A DNA stretch of 64,000 bases from Fidelibacterota bacterium (GTDB taxonomy: Bacteria > Pseudomonadota > Alphaproteobacteria > Rhodospirillales > Rhodospirillaceae): positions 33,694 through 97,693 of the forward strand of contig CANJPQ010000018.1 in assembly GCA_947476275.1 (NCBI GenBank), written 5' to 3'. Positions 35,526 to 46,603 of the stretch are shown here, piece after piece. Below the pieces are notes generated by a model that was not told where the DNA came from, ran no database searches, and saw nothing but the letters and a program-made list of their open reading frames with translations. The position numbers and the translations under genes were made by a program. The stretch's first letter is position 1, and the number at the start of each line of letters is the position of its first letter.

Positions 35526-37574
35526 ATGCCCAAACTCACCATCGACGGTATTCAGGTCGAGGTCGCGCCGAACACCACGATTCTGCAGGCTGCGGAGATC
35601 GTCGGCTCGGAAGTGCCGCGCTTCTGCTACCACGACCGCCTGTCCATCGCCGGCAACTGCCGCATGTGCCTGGTCGACGTCGAGAAGTCGCCGAAGCCGG
35701 TGGCGTCCTGCGCCATGCCGGTGGCCGAGGGCATGGTGGTGCATACCAAGTCTGCGCGTGCCAACAAGGCGCGCGCCGGTGTGATGGAATTCCTGCTGAT
35801 CAATCATCCGCTCGATTGCCCGATCTGCGACCAGGGCGGCGAGTGCGACTTGCAGGATCAGGCGATGGCCTACGGCTTCGACCGTGGCCGTTTCCACGAG
35901 AACAAGCGCGCGGTGCCCGACAAGTACATGGGGCCGCTGGTCGAGACGTCCATGAACCGGTGCATCCATTGCACCCGCTGTGTGCGCTTTGCGACCGAGA
36001 TCGCGGGCGTGCCCTCGCTCGGCGCGACCGGTCGCGGCGAAGACATGGAGATCACGACCTATCTCGAACAGGCGCTCGCTTCAGAGCTCTCCGGCAACGT
36101 GGTCGACCTGTGCCCGGTCGGCGCGCTGACCAGCAAGCCCTACGCCTTCAATGCGCGCCCATGGGAGTTGCGCAAGACTGAGTCCATCGACGTGCTCGAT
36201 GCGGTCGGCACCAACGTGCGCATCGACAGCCGCGGGCGTGAGGTGATGCGCGTGCTGCCGCGCATTAACGAGGACATCAACGAAGAGTGGCTGGCCGACA
36301 AGAGCCGTCATGCCTGCGACGGCCTGCGCTATCAGCGCCTGGATCGTCCGTATGTGCGCATCGCCGGCAAGCTTCAACCCGCCACCTGGCAGGAGGCGTT
36401 CGACGCCATCGCCGGCCGTGTCATGAACCTGAACGGCGACAAAATCGCCGCTATCGCTGGCGACATGGCGGATGTGGAATCCATGTTCGCACTCAAGGCG
36501 CTGATGACGGCGCTCGGGTCGCGCAATCTCGATTGCCGCCAGGACGGTGCGGCGCTGGATGCTAACGTGCGCGCGTCGTACATCTTCAACACCACCATCG
36601 CCGGCATCGAACAGGCGGACGCGCTCTACATCATCGGGTCGAACCCGCGCAAAGAAGCGCCGATCCTGAACGCACGCATCCGCAAGCGCTCGCTCAAGGG
36701 CAACTTCCCGATCAGCGTGGTCGGCGATCAGGCGGATCTGACTTACAAGTACACTTCGCTCGGGACCGACGTCGCGGCCTTCTTCCAAACCCCGCCGGCG
36801 CCGACGCAGGCGAAGAACCCGATGGTCATCGTCGGCATGGGCGCGCTCGCGCGTCCCGACGGGGCCGCGATCCTCGCCGCGGCCCGCAGCTTTGCCGAAG
36901 CCATTGGCGCGGTGAAGGATGGCTGGAACGGCTTCAACGTGCTGCATACGGCGGCTGCCCGCGTGGGCGGTCTCGATGTCGGCCTCGTACCGGGCATCGG
37001 TGGCCGCGATACCCGCGGCATTCTCGATGGCGCGTCCAAGGGCGAGATCGAGGTGGTCTATCTGCTGGGCGCCGACGAGATCGACACGGCCAAACTCGGC
37101 AAGGCCTTTGTGATCTATCAGGGCCACCATGGCGACCGCGGCGCCCATCGCGCCGATATCGTTCTGCCGGGTGCGGCCTACACCGAGAAGGACGGCATCT
37201 ACGTCAACACCGAAGGCCGCGTGCAGCGTGCCAATCGCGCCGTGTTCCCGCCGGGAGAGGCCCGCGAGGACTGGACTATCATCCGCGCACTCTCGGCGAC
37301 ACTGAACCGCACGCTGCCGTTCGACAGTCTCGCGCAGTTACGCGCCCGCTTGGTCGCCGCCCATCCGGTCTTCACGGACCTGGACACGGTGGTGAAGGCA
37401 GAGTGGAAGACCTTCGGCACCGCCGGCGCGATCGCCGCCGGCCCGGTGAAGTCGCCTATCGACAATTACTACATGACCGATCCGATCAGCCGGGCCTCGC
37501 GCACGATGGCGCAGTGCACGGAAGAGTTTGTGAACGGCAAAACGCCTGCGCAGAAGACCGGCACCCATGGCTGA
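35526..37574 (+). CDS. nuoG: NADH-quinone oxidoreductase subunit G
   Basis: A 682-aa 75-kDa-type iron-sulfur subunit. The N-terminal ferredoxin domain has a [2Fe-2S] set (CYHDR, CRMC, VASC), then the [19 protein letters not shown] and [12 protein letters not shown] [4Fe-4S] motifs including the His-ligated cluster N5. A molybdopterin-oxidoreductase-like domain without cofactor motifs follows. ATG 35526 gives [13 protein letters not shown], the usual N terminus. Its end overlaps nuoH by 8 bp. Confidence 0.97.
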   Translation: MPKLTIDGIQVEVAPNTTILQAAEIVGSEVPRFCYHDRLSIAGNCRMCLVDVEKSPKPVASCAMPVAEGMVVHTKSARANKARAGVMEFLLINHPLDCPICDQGGECDLQDQAMAYGFDRGRFHENKRAVPDKYMGPLVETSMNRCIHCTRCVRFATEIAGVPSLGATGRGEDMEITTYLEQALASELSGNVVDLCPVGALTSKPYAFNARPWELRKTESIDVLDAVGTNVRIDSRGREVMRVLPRINEDINEEWLADKSRHACDGLRYQRLDRPYVRIAGKLQPATWQEAFDAIAGRVMNLNGDKIAAIAGDMADVESMFALKALMTALGSRNLDCRQDGAALDANVRASYIFNTTIAGIEQADALYIIGSNPRKEAPILNARIRKRSLKGNFPISVVGDQADLTYKYTSLGTDVAAFFQTPPAPTQAKNPMVIVGMGALARPDGAAILAAARSFAEAIGAVKDGWNGFNVLHTAAARVGGLDVGLVPGIGGRDTRGILDGASKGEIEVVYLLGADEIDTAKLGKAFVIYQGHHGDRGAHRADIVLPGAAYTEKDGIYVNTEGRVQRANRAVFPPGEAREDWTIIRALSATLNRTLPFDSLAQLRARLVAAHPVFTDLDTVVKAEWKTFGTAGAIAAGPVKSPIDNYYMTDPISRASRTMAQCTEEFVNGKTPAQKTGTHG

Positions 37575-38574
37575 GTTCGTCGACGGCTATCTCATTCCGT
37601 TTGCCTGGATCCTCGCGAAGATCCTGGCCTTTGTGGTCGTTGTGCTCGTCAGCATGGCGTACCTGACCTATGCGGAGCGCAAGATCATCAGCGCCATGCA
37701 GATGCGCATCGGCCCCAACGTGGTCGGGCCGTTCGGCCTGCTGCAGCCGTTCGCGGACGCCGTAAAGCTGCTCACCAAGGAAACGATCGTGCCGACGGGC
37801 TCGAGCCCGGTGGTGTTCTTCCTGGCGCCGATGCTCACGTTCTCGCTCGCCATGATCGCCTGGGCGGTGATCCCGGTCAGCAAGGGCTGGGTGATCTCCG
37901 ATCTCAACGTCGGCATCCTGTACCTGTTCGCCGTTTCCTCCATGGGTGTGTACGGCATCGTCATGGCGGGCTGGGCGTCCAACAGCCGCTACGCCTTCCT
38001 GGGCGCGATGCGCTCGGCCTCGCAGATGGTGTCCTACGAAGTCTCGATGGGCTTCGTGATGATCTCGGTTCTGTTGACCGCCGGGTCCCTCAACCTCACG
38101 GAGATCGTCGAGGCACAGAAGGGGCTGTGGTACTTCATCCCGCACTTCCCGATGTTCATCATCTTCTTCACGTCCGTGCTGGCGGAAACCAATCGCCACC
38201 CGTTCGATTTGCCGGAAGCTGAATCCGAACTCGTCGCCGGGTTCATGACCGAATACTCGTCGATGGCGTTCGCGCTGTTCTTCCTCGGCGAATACGCCAA
38301 CATGATCATGATGTCGGGCATGATCTCGATCCTGTTCCTCGGCGGCTGGCTGCCGCCGTTCGACATCGCGCCCTTCAACTGGCTGCACCCGATCGTCTGG
38401 TTTGCGATCAAGGTCTGCTTCTGCCTGTTCGTGTTCATCTGGGTGCGCGCGACCTTCCCGCGCTACCGCTACGACCAACTGATGCGCCTGGGCTGGAAAG
38501 TGTTCCTGCCGTTCTCCCTGGTGTGGCTTGTGCTCACCGCGGGCTTCCTCGTTTACACCGGCCGCGTTCATTAA
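37567..38574 (+). CDS. nuoH: NADH-quinone oxidoreductase subunit H
   Basis: A 335-aa membrane subunit with about eight transmembrane helices that joins the peripheral arm and forms part of the quinone channel. [38 protein letters not shown] and the charged EVSMGFVM and [21 protein letters not shown] loops are conserved. It overlaps nuoG by 8 bp. Confidence 0.97.
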   Translation: MAEFVDGYLIPFAWILAKILAFVVVVLVSMAYLTYAERKIISAMQMRIGPNVVGPFGLLQPFADAVKLLTKETIVPTGSSPVVFFLAPMLTFSLAMIAWAVIPVSKGWVISDLNVGILYLFAVSSMGVYGIVMAGWASNSRYAFLGAMRSASQMVSYEVSMGFVMISVLLTAGSLNLTEIVEAQKGLWYFIPHFPMFIIFFTSVLAETNRHPFDLPEAESELVAGFMTEYSSMAFALFFLGEYANMIMMSGMISILFLGGWLPPFDIAPFNWLHPIVWFAIKVCFCLFVFIWVRATFPRYRYDQLMRLGWKVFLPFSLVWLVLTAGFLVYTGRVH

Positions 38575-38591
38575 CGCGGGGGAATAGAACC

Positions 38592-39080
38592 ATGGCATTC
38601 CTCGACAGAACTGCGCGCTCCTTCCTCCTGGCGGAACTCGTTTCCGGCATGTGGCTGACGCTGAAGTACATGTTCGGCGAGAAGGTGACGATCAACTATC
38701 CGTTCGAGAAGGGCCCGCTGTCCCCGCGCTTCCGCGGCGAACACGCGCTACGCCGCTACCCGAACGGCGAAGAGCGCTGCATCGCCTGCAAGCTGTGCGA
38801 GGCGATCTGCCCGGCGCAGGCGATCACCATCGAAGCCGAACCGCGCGACGACGGCAGCCGCCGGACCACGCGCTACGACATCGACATGACCAAGTGCATC
38901 TACTGCGGCTTCTGCGAGGAAGCCTGCCCGGTGGATGCGATCGTCGAGGGGCCGAACTTCGAGTTCGCCACGGAGACGCGTGAAGAGTTGCTCTACAACA
39001 AAAGCAAGCTGCTCTCGAATGGCGACCGGTGGGAACCGGAGCTGGCGAAGCGGTTGGAACTCAACGCGCCTTACCGCTAA
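38592..39080 (+). CDS. nuoI: NADH-quinone oxidoreductase subunit I
   Basis: A 162-aa ferredoxin-like subunit carrying clusters N6a and N6b, with two complete motifs, [12 protein letters not shown] and [12 protein letters not shown]. The N-terminal amphipathic helix ([25 protein letters not shown]) anchors it at the membrane interface. Length is normal for the alphaproteobacterial/mitochondrial type. It starts 17 bp after nuoH. Confidence 0.97.
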   Translation: MAFLDRTARSFLLAELVSGMWLTLKYMFGEKVTINYPFEKGPLSPRFRGEHALRRYPNGEERCIACKLCEAICPAQAITIEAEPRDDGSRRTTRYDIDMTKCIYCGFCEEACPVDAIVEGPNFEFATETREELLYNKSKLLSNGDRWEPELAKRLELNAPYR

Positions 39081-39138
39081 GCGGGCAGGGGCGGGGCAGG
39101 AAGATGATGCGGAACATAGTTCACATCCGGGGGGCACG

Positions 39139-39753
39139 ATGATCGTCGCGTCGCTTGCGTTCTATCTGTTTGCGTTCATGGCCGTGATCGGCGCGCTGAA
39201 CGTGATCTTTCAGCGCAACCCGGTGCATTCGGTGCTGTGGCTGATCTTCACGTTCTTCAACGCGGCGGGCCTGTTCGTGCTGCTCGGTGCTGAGTTCGTG
39301 GCGATGATTCTGGTGGTGGTCTACGTCGGCGCCGTGGCCGTGCTGTTCCTGTTCGTGGTCATGATGCTCGACATCAACATCGTCGTGATGCGCGAAGGCT
39401 TCCTGCGCTACATGCCCATCGGCGCGCTGATCGGCGTCGTGCTGTTGGTGGAGCTGGCCCTTGTGTTCGGCGGCTGGGCGATCTCGCCCGAGGCAAGCGG
39501 CCTTCGGACAACGCCAATCGTGGCGGGCGTGTCCAACACCCAAGCGCTCGGCGCGGTGCTCTACACCAAGTACGCCTACCTGTTCCAAGTCTCCGGCGTC
39601 ATCCTCCTGGTCGCCATGATCGGCGCGATTGTGCTGACCCATCGTCGCCGGGCCGGCCCGCGCCGCCAGACCATCGAGAACCAGGTCAATCGCAGCGCGG
39701 CGGATACGCTTGAGATCGTGAAGGTCCAGACGGGCCGGGGAGTCTCGCTATGA
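39139..39753 (+). CDS. nuoJ: NADH-quinone oxidoreductase subunit J
   Basis: A 204-aa membrane subunit with five hydrophobic helices. [51 protein letters not shown] contains the conserved helix TM3 residues of the proton path. The C-terminal tail of about 40 residues is polar and basic. The gap to nuoI is 58 bp, the largest in the operon; the end overlaps nuoK by 4 bp. Confidence 0.95.
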   Translation: MIVASLAFYLFAFMAVIGALNVIFQRNPVHSVLWLIFTFFNAAGLFVLLGAEFVAMILVVVYVGAVAVLFLFVVMMLDINIVVMREGFLRYMPIGALIGVVLLVELALVFGGWAISPEASGLRTTPIVAGVSNTQALGAVLYTKYAYLFQVSGVILLVAMIGAIVLTHRRRAGPRRQTIENQVNRSAADTLEIVKVQTGRGVSL

Positions 39754-40073
39754 TCCCGGGTCCGCTCGCCATCGGCCTCGGCCACTACCTCACCGTCGCC
39801 GCGATCCTGTTCACGCTCGGTATCTTCGGGATCTTCCTGAACCGGAAGAACCTGATCGTCATCATGATGTCGATCGAACTCATGCTGCTCGCGGTGAACA
39901 TCAATCTCGTCGCGTTCTCTGCGGCGCTCGGTGATCTCGTCGGCCAGGTCTTCACCATGCTGGTCTTGACGGTTGCGGCGGCGGAAGCCGCCATCGGCCT
40001 GGCCATCGTCGTCGTGTTCTATCGCAACCGGCGTTCGATCGAGGTCGAAGACATCAACCGGATGAAAGGCTAG
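39750..40073 (+). CDS. nuoK: NADH-quinone oxidoreductase subunit K
   Basis: A 107-aa, three-helix membrane subunit, homologous to MrpC/ND4L. The two conserved membrane glutamates are in [15 protein letters not shown] and [13 protein letters not shown]. It overlaps nuoJ by 4 bp and is followed 9 bp later by nuoL. Confidence 0.97.
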   Translation: MIPGPLAIGLGHYLTVAAILFTLGIFGIFLNRKNLIVIMMSIELMLLAVNINLVAFSAALGDLVGQVFTMLVLTVAAAEAAIGLAIVVVFYRNRRSIEVEDINRMKG

Positions 40074-40082
40074 GCCGTCCCC

Positions 40083-42044
40083 ATGTTGATGGTCGCTTCC
40101 GTCTTCTTGCCGCTGCTCGGCGCTACGATTGCCGGGTTCTTCGGCCGTTTCATCGGCAACCGCGGTGCGCATGTCGTCACCTGCCTGGGCATCGGCCTGG
40201 CCGCGGTGTGTTCGATCCCGACGTTCATCGACGTCGCGATCCATGGCCACAGCCATGTCGTGCCGGTGTTCTCGTTCCTGGTCTCGGGCACCTTCGAGGC
40301 CGCCTGGGCGCTGCGTTACGACACGCTGTCGGCCACCATGGTGATGACCGTCTCCTGCGTGTCGACGCTCATCCACGTCTATTCCGTCGGCTACATGTCG
40401 CACGACAAGAGCCAGCCGCGGTTCATGGCTTACCTGTCGCTGTTCTCCTTCGCGATGCTCGCGTTGGTGACGGCGGACAACCTGGTCCAGCTATTCTTCG
40501 GCTGGGAAGGCGTGGGCGTGGTCAGCTACCTGCTGATCGGCTTCTGGTACCACAAGCCCTCGGCCTGCGCGGCGGCCATCAAGGCCTTCGTCGTCAACCG
40601 TGTGGGTGACTTCGGGTTCCTGCTCGGCATCTTCGCGGCCTACTACCTGTTCGATGCCGTCACCTTCGACGTCATCTTCAGCGCGGCTCCGGGCAAGGCG
40701 GACTCCACCGTCACCCTGTTCTCCCATCAATGGCATGCGCTCACGATCACCTGCCTGTTGCTGTTCGTCGGCGCCATGGGCAAGTCCGCCCAGCTCTTCC
40801 TGCACACCTGGCTGCCGGACGCGATGGAAGGCCCGACGCCGGTCTCCGCGCTCATCCACGCCGCGACCATGGTGACTGCCGGCGTGTTCCTGGTGGCGCG
40901 CATGTCGCCGCTGTTCGAGTACGCACCGACCGCACTGGCCGTCGTCACCATCGTCGGCGCGACCACCGCGTTCTTCGCCGCCACGGTCGGCTGCGTGCAG
41001 AACGACATCAAGCGCATCATCGCCTATTCGACCTGTTCGCAGCTCGGCTACATGTTCGTGGCCTGCGGCGTGTCGGCCTACCAGGGCGGCATCTTCCACC
41101 TGATGACCCACGCCTGGTTCAAGGCGCTGTTGTTCCTGTCGGCCGGCTCCGTGATCCACGCCATGTCCGACGAGCAGGACATCCGCAAGATGGGCGGCAT
41201 CTGGAACAAGATCCCGATGACCTTCGCCGTGATGACCATCGGCACCATCGCCATCACCGGCATTCCGCCGCTGTCGGGCTTCTTCTCCAAGGACATGATC
41301 ATCGAAGCGGCCCACGCGTCCGAGACCAGCGCCGGCCACTACGCCTACCTGATGACCATCCTGGTGGCGCTGCTGACCTCGTTCTACTCCTGGCGTCTGA
41401 TCTTCATCACCTTCTTCGGCGTGCCGCGGGCGGATCATCACACCATGGAGCACATCCATGAGAGCCCCTACGTCATGCTCATTCCGCTGTTCGTGCTGTC
41501 GCTCGGCGCGGTGTTCATCGGCGGCGGCTTCAACGAGTTGTTCGTCGGCCACGGCCGCGAGCACTTCTGGGGCGAGGCCATCAAGGTGCTGCCCGCGCAC
41601 GACACCATCGAGCGCGCCCACAACGAGCATGCGCCGTTCGTGATCGAGTGGCTGCCGCTGATCGTCAGCTTGGCCGGCCTTGCGGTGGCCTATTGGATGT
41701 ACATGGCGCGTCCCGGCACAGCCGCCCGGCTCGCGAATTCAATGCCATGGCTGTACCGCTTCCTGCTCAATAAGTGGTACTTCGACGAGCTCTATAACTT
41801 CCTGTTTGTACGCCCGGCGTTCAAGCTCGGCCGCCTGTTCTGGAAGGGCGGGGATGGCGCCATCATCGACGGCCTCGGCCCCGATGGCGTTTCCTCCGTG
41901 GTGGTGCGCGCTGCGCGTCGCCTCGGCATCGTCCAGTCTGGTTACCTTTATCACTACGCCTTCGCGATGATCATCGGCATTGCCGGTGTCGTGACCTGGA
42001 TGGTGATCCGTGCCGGTGGCTTCGGCCACGGAGTGACGCCATGA
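40083..42044 (+). CDS. nuoL: NADH-quinone oxidoreductase subunit L
   Basis: A 653-aa antiporter-like proton-pumping subunit. The conserved glutamate is in [18 protein letters not shown], the key lysine in [33 protein letters not shown], and the C-terminal lateral helix region follows. Two ATGs stand at the start (40083 and 40089), the second only two codons later. It overlaps nuoM by 4 bp. Confidence 0.97.
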   Translation: MLMVASVFLPLLGATIAGFFGRFIGNRGAHVVTCLGIGLAAVCSIPTFIDVAIHGHSHVVPVFSFLVSGTFEAAWALRYDTLSATMVMTVSCVSTLIHVYSVGYMSHDKSQPRFMAYLSLFSFAMLALVTADNLVQLFFGWEGVGVVSYLLIGFWYHKPSACAAAIKAFVVNRVGDFGFLLGIFAAYYLFDAVTFDVIFSAAPGKADSTVTLFSHQWHALTITCLLLFVGAMGKSAQLFLHTWLPDAMEGPTPVSALIHAATMVTAGVFLVARMSPLFEYAPTALAVVTIVGATTAFFAATVGCVQNDIKRIIAYSTCSQLGYMFVACGVSAYQGGIFHLMTHAWFKALLFLSAGSVIHAMSDEQDIRKMGGIWNKIPMTFAVMTIGTIAITGIPPLSGFFSKDMIIEAAHASETSAGHYAYLMTILVALLTSFYSWRLIFITFFGVPRADHHTMEHIHESPYVMLIPLFVLSLGAVFIGGGFNELFVGHGREHFWGEAIKVLPAHDTIERAHNEHAPFVIEWLPLIVSLAGLAVAYWMYMARPGTAARLANSMPWLYRFLLNKWYFDELYNFLFVRPAFKLGRLFWKGGDGAIIDGLGPDGVSSVVVRAARRLGIVQSGYLYHYAFAMIIGIAGVVTWMVIRAGGFGHGVTP

Positions 42045-43603
42045 CGGCCCTGCGCAATTTCATCGACGGCCTGCCGATCCTATCGCTGGTCACGTTCCTG
42101 CCGCTGCTGGGGGCTGGCTTGATCCTCGCCGTGCGCGGCGACAGCGAGACGGTCGCCCGGCAGGCGCGCTTCATCGCCCTGTGGACGACGCTGATCACGT
42201 TCGCGCTCTCGCTGTTCATCTGGATCGGCTTCAACCCGACCACGTCTGCGTTCCAGTTCGAGGAACGCGCGGAGTGGCTGCCGCAGTACAAGATTACCTA
42301 TCGGATGGGCGTGGACGGCATCTCGATGCTGTTCGTGATCTTGTCCACCTTCCTGATGCCCCTGTGCGTGCTCGCCAGCTGGCATTCGATCGAGAAGATG
42401 GTGCGCGAGTATATGGTCGCGTTCCTGGCGCTCGAGACCATGATGATCGGCATGTTCTGCGCCATGGACATGGTGCTGTTCTACGTCTTCTTCGAAGGCG
42501 TGCTGATCCCGATGTTCCTGATCATCGGCATCTGGGGCGGCGGGCGCCGGGTCTACTCGGCCTTCAAGTTCTTCCTCTTCACGCTCACCGGTTCGGTGCT
42601 GCTGCTGGTCGCGATGCTGGCGATGTACTACACGGCCGGCACCACCGACATCCCGACCCTGATGAACACCAAGTTCCCGGTGCCGATGCAGTACTGGCTG
42701 TGGCTGGGCCTGTTCGCCTCCTTCGCGGTGAAGGTGCCGATGTGGCCGGTCCACACCTGGTTGCCGGATGCGCACGTGGATGCGCCGACGGCGGGCTCGG
42801 TGATCCTGGCCGGCGTGCTGCTGAAGATGGGCGGATACGGATTCCTGCGGTTCTCGCTGCCGATGCTGCCGGAGGCGAGCGTGTACTTCACGCCGCTGAT
42901 CTACACCCTGTCCGTCATCGCGATCATCTACACGTCCCTGGTTGCCCTGGTGCAGCAGGACATGAAGAAGCTCATCGCGTACTCCTCCGTCGCCCACATG
43001 GGCTACGTCACACTCGGCGTGTTCGCCGGCAATCAGCAGGGCGTTCAGGGCGCGATCTTCCAGATGCTCAGCCACGGCGTCGTCTCGGGCGCACTCTTCC
43101 TGTGCGTCGGCGTGGTCTATGACCGTCTGCACACCCGCGAGATCGACCGTTACGGCGGCCTTGCCGACAATATGCCGAAGTACGCCTTCGTGTTCATGGT
43201 GTTCATGCTGGCCTCGGTCGGCCTGCCGGGCACCGCCGGCTTCGTCGGCGAATTCCTCGTGCTGGCCGGCGCGTTCCAGGCCAACTCCTGGGTGGCGCTG
43301 CTGGCGGCCTCGGGCGTCATCCTCGGCGCGACCTACATGCTCTATCTGTATCGCCGCGTGATTTTCGGCGCTCTCACCAAGGCCGACGTGAAGGCCATGC
43401 TCGACCTTGACCGCCGCGAGATCGCGATCTTCGCGCCTGTGGTCGCCGTGGTCATGTGGATGGGTCTCTATCCGCTGCCGTTCCTGGACGTGATGAACGT
43501 GTCGGTGACGGAACTGCTCAACAAATACCAGGCCGTGGTGGTGAGCACCTCGACGGCCGATGCCGGCACGGTCGGCGGCTCGCTGCTGGCCTGGCTGCGG
43601 TAG
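42041..43603 (+). CDS. nuoM: NADH-quinone oxidoreductase subunit M
   Basis: A 520-aa antiporter-like proton-pumping subunit. The conserved TM5 glutamate is in [21 protein letters not shown] and the TM7 lysine in [50 protein letters not shown] is typical. It overlaps nuoL by 4 bp and ends 11 bp before nuoN. Confidence 0.97.
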   Translation: MTALRNFIDGLPILSLVTFLPLLGAGLILAVRGDSETVARQARFIALWTTLITFALSLFIWIGFNPTTSAFQFEERAEWLPQYKITYRMGVDGISMLFVILSTFLMPLCVLASWHSIEKMVREYMVAFLALETMMIGMFCAMDMVLFYVFFEGVLIPMFLIIGIWGGGRRVYSAFKFFLFTLTGSVLLLVAMLAMYYTAGTTDIPTLMNTKFPVPMQYWLWLGLFASFAVKVPMWPVHTWLPDAHVDAPTAGSVILAGVLLKMGGYGFLRFSLPMLPEASVYFTPLIYTLSVIAIIYTSLVALVQQDMKKLIAYSSVAHMGYVTLGVFAGNQQGVQGAIFQMLSHGVVSGALFLCVGVVYDRLHTREIDRYGGLADNMPKYAFVFMVFMLASVGLPGTAGFVGEFLVLAGAFQANSWVALLAASGVILGATYMLYLYRRVIFGALTKADVKAMLDLDRREIAIFAPVVAVVMWMGLYPLPFLDVMNVSVTELLNKYQAVVVSTSTADAGTVGGSLLAWLR

Positions 43604-43614
43604 GGGACGAACTG

Positions 43615-45054
43615 ATGACCGCGCTTCCCGATTTCGCGCCTGCGCTTCCGGAGATCGTGCTGCTGATCGCCGGCATGGTCTATTTGCTCTTCGGCGTGCT
43701 GCGCGACGAGGACTCCACGCAAGTCTTGTCCTGGGCCACCATTGCCATCATGGCGGTGGCCGGCGTGATGATCTATCGCGCCAGCGGCGCCACCGCGACC
43801 ACCTTCGGCGGCCTGTTCCTGGTCAACAGCTTCACGACCTACGCCAAACTGCTGACGTTGCTCGGCGCGGGCCTCACACTCGTGATGGTCAATTCCTGGG
43901 CCCACACGGCGGGCACCGCGCGGTTCGAGATCCCGATCCTGGTGCTGTTCAGCACCGTCGGCATGCTGCTGATGATCTCCGCCAATGACCTGATCGCGCT
44001 CTACGTCGGTCTCGAACTCCAGAGCCTGTCGCTCTATGTGCTCGCGGCGGTGCATCGCAACGATCTGCGCGCCACGGAAGCGGGCGTGAAGTATTTCGTC
44101 CTCGGCGCGCTCGCCTCGGGCCTGCTGCTGTATGGCGCATCGCTGGTGTACGGCTTTGCCGGCACCACCACCTTCGCCGGCCTCGCCGAAGCCACCAAGG
44201 GCGGCGCCGACAATATCGGCGTGCTGATCGGCATCGTGTTCGTGATCTCAGGGCTGGCGTTCAAGGTCTCTGCCGTGCCGTTCCACATGTGGACACCGGA
44301 CGTCTACGAAGGCGCGCCGACGCCGATCACCGCGTTCTTCTCCGTGGCGCCGAAGATCGCCGGCCTCGCCCTGTTCCTGCGCGTGCTCTACGGACCGTTC
44401 GGCCCGATGCTCGCGCAATGGCAGCAGGTGATCGAGGCCATCGCCATTCTCTCCATGGCCTGGGGCGCCATCGCCGCCATCGCCCAGCGCAACGTCAAAC
44501 GCCTGATGGCCTACAGCTCCATCGGCAACCTCGGCTACGCCTTGGTCGGCCTTGCGTCCGGCACCATGGAAGGCGCCCGCGGCCTGCTGTTCTTCATGCT
44601 GATCTACATCCTGATGAACGTCGGCACCTTCGCTTGCATCCTGTCCATGCGCGTCAACGGCAAGCCGGTGGAAGACATCTCGGCCCTGTCCGGCCTGTCG
44701 AAGACCCGGCCGCTGACGGCGCTGGCCTTGGCGGCGCTCATGTTCTCCATGTCCGGCATCCCGCCGCTCGCGGGCTTCTGGGGCAAGTTCTACATCTTCA
44801 TGGCGGGCGTGAACGCCGGCCTGTACACGCTCTCGGTCGTCGGCGTTCTGTCGAGCGCGGTGGCAGCGTTCTACTACTTGCGCATCATCAAGGTGATGTA
44901 CTTCGACGAACCGGCCCCGGCGCTCGAAACGCCCGACACGTCGACCAGCATTCTGATCGGCGCTGCCAGCATTGCCATGCTGCTGCTGTTCATCGTGCCG
45001 TCGCCGATTGCGAATAGTGCCGCCGTTGCCGCCAAGAGCCTCTTCCCCGGCTGA
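43615..45054 (+). CDS. nuoN: NADH-quinone oxidoreductase subunit N
   Basis: A 479-aa antiporter-like proton-pumping subunit, the last of the complex. YVGLELQSLSLYVLAAVHR has the conserved glutamate, and FKVSAVPFHMWTPDVYEGAPTPITAFFSVAPK the key lysine and channel residues. ATG 43615 has a GGGGACGAACTG leader. birA follows after 8 bp, so the nuo transcript probably runs into birA-coaX-rnj. Confidence 0.97.
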   Translation: MTALPDFAPALPEIVLLIAGMVYLLFGVLRDEDSTQVLSWATIAIMAVAGVMIYRASGATATTFGGLFLVNSFTTYAKLLTLLGAGLTLVMVNSWAHTAGTARFEIPILVLFSTVGMLLMISANDLIALYVGLELQSLSLYVLAAVHRNDLRATEAGVKYFVLGALASGLLLYGASLVYGFAGTTTFAGLAEATKGGADNIGVLIGIVFVISGLAFKVSAVPFHMWTPDVYEGAPTPITAFFSVAPKIAGLALFLRVLYGPFGPMLAQWQQVIEAIAILSMAWGAIAAIAQRNVKRLMAYSSIGNLGYALVGLASGTMEGARGLLFFMLIYILMNVGTFACILSMRVNGKPVEDISALSGLSKTRPLTALALAALMFSMSGIPPLAGFWGKFYIFMAGVNAGLYTLSVVGVLSSAVAAFYYLRIIKVMYFDEPAPALETPDTSTSILIGAASIAMLLLFIVPSPIANSAAVAAKSLFPG

Positions 45055-45062
45055 GGCCGGTC

Positions 45063-45824
45063 ATGACTGCTGCGCCCGAAACATGGCGACACATCGCCCA
45101 CACCAGCCTCGATAGCACCAACGCGGCGCTGAAGCGGATGATTGCGGCGGGCCCAGATGGGAAGGGGGCGTTGCAGGAAGGGCTGGTGGTCACCGCTGAA
45201 CAGCAGACCGCCGGCCGCGGCCGCCAGGGCCGTAGCTGGGCAAGCCCCACTGGCAATCTCTACGCGTCGTTCCTGCTCAAGGCCCCGGCGGATGTGACCA
45301 CCGCGCCGGAGATCGGCTTCGTCGCCGCCGTGTCTGTTATCGACGCCTTTTCAGCCCCAGGCGTGCGCCTGCGCTGCAAGTGGCCGAATGACATCCTGGC
45401 CCATGGCGCGAAGGTCTGCGGCATTTTGCCGGAGCTCATCGACGGCTGGATCGTGCTCGGCATCGGCGTCAACCTGCGGCCCATCGGCATCGTCGGCGAC
45501 TACCCGATCACATCCCTGGCGGAGCAGGGCATCGTCCACACACCCGACGCCGCGCTGGCGGCCGTCGGCACGACACTCTCGCGGCGCCTCACGCAGTGGC
45601 GCGCCGAAGGCTTCGCGCCGATCGCCGCGGCATGGAGTGCGGTCGGCCCCTCGGCCGATGAATCGCTATCGGTGCGCTTGCCGGGCGCGACCGTTGTCGC
45701 CGGAAAATTTGCCGGCTTGGATGCCGGTGGCGCGCTGCTGCTCGATACAATCCAGGGCATGCGTCGCATCCTCGCCGGCGATGTGCTGTTCGGGCCCGCC
45801 TTAAGTCCTACTGGAGCCGGCTGA
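45063..45824 (+). CDS. birA: Biotin--[acetyl-CoA carboxylase] ligase
   Basis: A 253-aa biotin protein ligase that biotinylates the carboxyl-carrier protein. LDSTNAALKRM, GRGRQGRSWASPTGNLYASFLL (biotinyl-AMP loop), CKWPNDIL and GIGVNL are all present. It lacks the N-terminal helix-turn-helix of bifunctional BirA repressors, so it is the monofunctional class I type. It is downstream of nuoN and overlaps coaX by 1 bp, a common alphaproteobacterial arrangement. Confidence 0.93.
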   Translation: MTAAPETWRHIAHTSLDSTNAALKRMIAAGPDGKGALQEGLVVTAEQQTAGRGRQGRSWASPTGNLYASFLLKAPADVTTAPEIGFVAAVSVIDAFSAPGVRLRCKWPNDILAHGAKVCGILPELIDGWIVLGIGVNLRPIGIVGDYPITSLAEQGIVHTPDAALAAVGTTLSRRLTQWRAEGFAPIAAAWSAVGPSADESLSVRLPGATVVAGKFAGLDAGGALLLDTIQGMRRILAGDVLFGPALSPTGAG

Positions 45825-46597
45825 TGTTGCTCGTGATCGACTGCGGAAACACCAACGTCGTGTTCGCCGTCTACGATGGCGACGTCCAGAAAGGCCAGTG
45901 GCGCGCGGCTACCAAGACCGACCGTACCGCCGACGAATACGGCATCTGGCTCACCCAGCTCATGCAGCACGATGGCGTGGATCCGGCCAAGATCACCCAC
46001 GCCATTGTCGGGTCCGTTGTGCCGGGCAAGAACTTCGACCTCGGCAAGCTGTGCGAGAAGTACCTGCATTGCAAAGCGCGCTTCATCGGCGATCCCAATG
46101 TGAAGCTGACTTCAGTGGCGAAAGTCGACAATCCGCGCGAAGTCGGTGCGGACCGCATCGTCAACGCCGTAGCGGCGCACGGCACCTATAAGGGGCCGCT
46201 GATCATCCTCGATTTCGGCACGGCCACCACATTTGACGTGATCGACGCCGAGGGCGACTATCGCGGCGGCTGCATTGCGCCCGGCATCAACCTCTCGATG
46301 GAAGCGCTGCACATGGCAACCGCGCTGCTGCCGCGGCTGCAGGTCAGCAATCCAGGGCAGGCGCCCGTGGTGGGCACGACAACGGTCGCCCAGATGCATT
46401 CGGGCGTGTTCTGGGGCTACATTGGCCTTATCGAAGGCCTGGTGAGCCGCATCAAAGCGGAACGCAATGAGAAGATGACCGTTGTAGCCACGGGCGGTTT
46501 AGCGCCACTGTTCGCGACGGCAACCACGGTCATCGAACATATCGATCCCGATCTCACTCTGCGGGGGCTGTTGCTGATCCATCAGCGCAACCCTTAG
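45824..46597 (+). CDS. coaX: Type III pantothenate kinase
   Basis: A 257-aa ASKHA-fold kinase that phosphorylates pantothenate in the first step of CoA synthesis. LLVIDCGNTNVVFAVYDG is the phosphate-1 motif. GADRIVNAVAAHG, LDFGTATTFDVID (phosphate-2) and GGCIAPGI complete the type III core. Its start overlaps the birA stop (TGATG), and rnj follows after 6 bp. Confidence 0.95.
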   Translation: MLLVIDCGNTNVVFAVYDGDVQKGQWRAATKTDRTADEYGIWLTQLMQHDGVDPAKITHAIVGSVVPGKNFDLGKLCEKYLHCKARFIGDPNVKLTSVAKVDNPREVGADRIVNAVAAHGTYKGPLIILDFGTATTFDVIDAEGDYRGGCIAPGINLSMEALHMATALLPRLQVSNPGQAPVVGTTTVAQMHSGVFWGYIGLIEGLVSRIKAERNEKMTVVATGGLAPLFATATTVIEHIDPDLTLRGLLLIHQRNP

Positions 46598-46603
46598 GCC
46601 CTC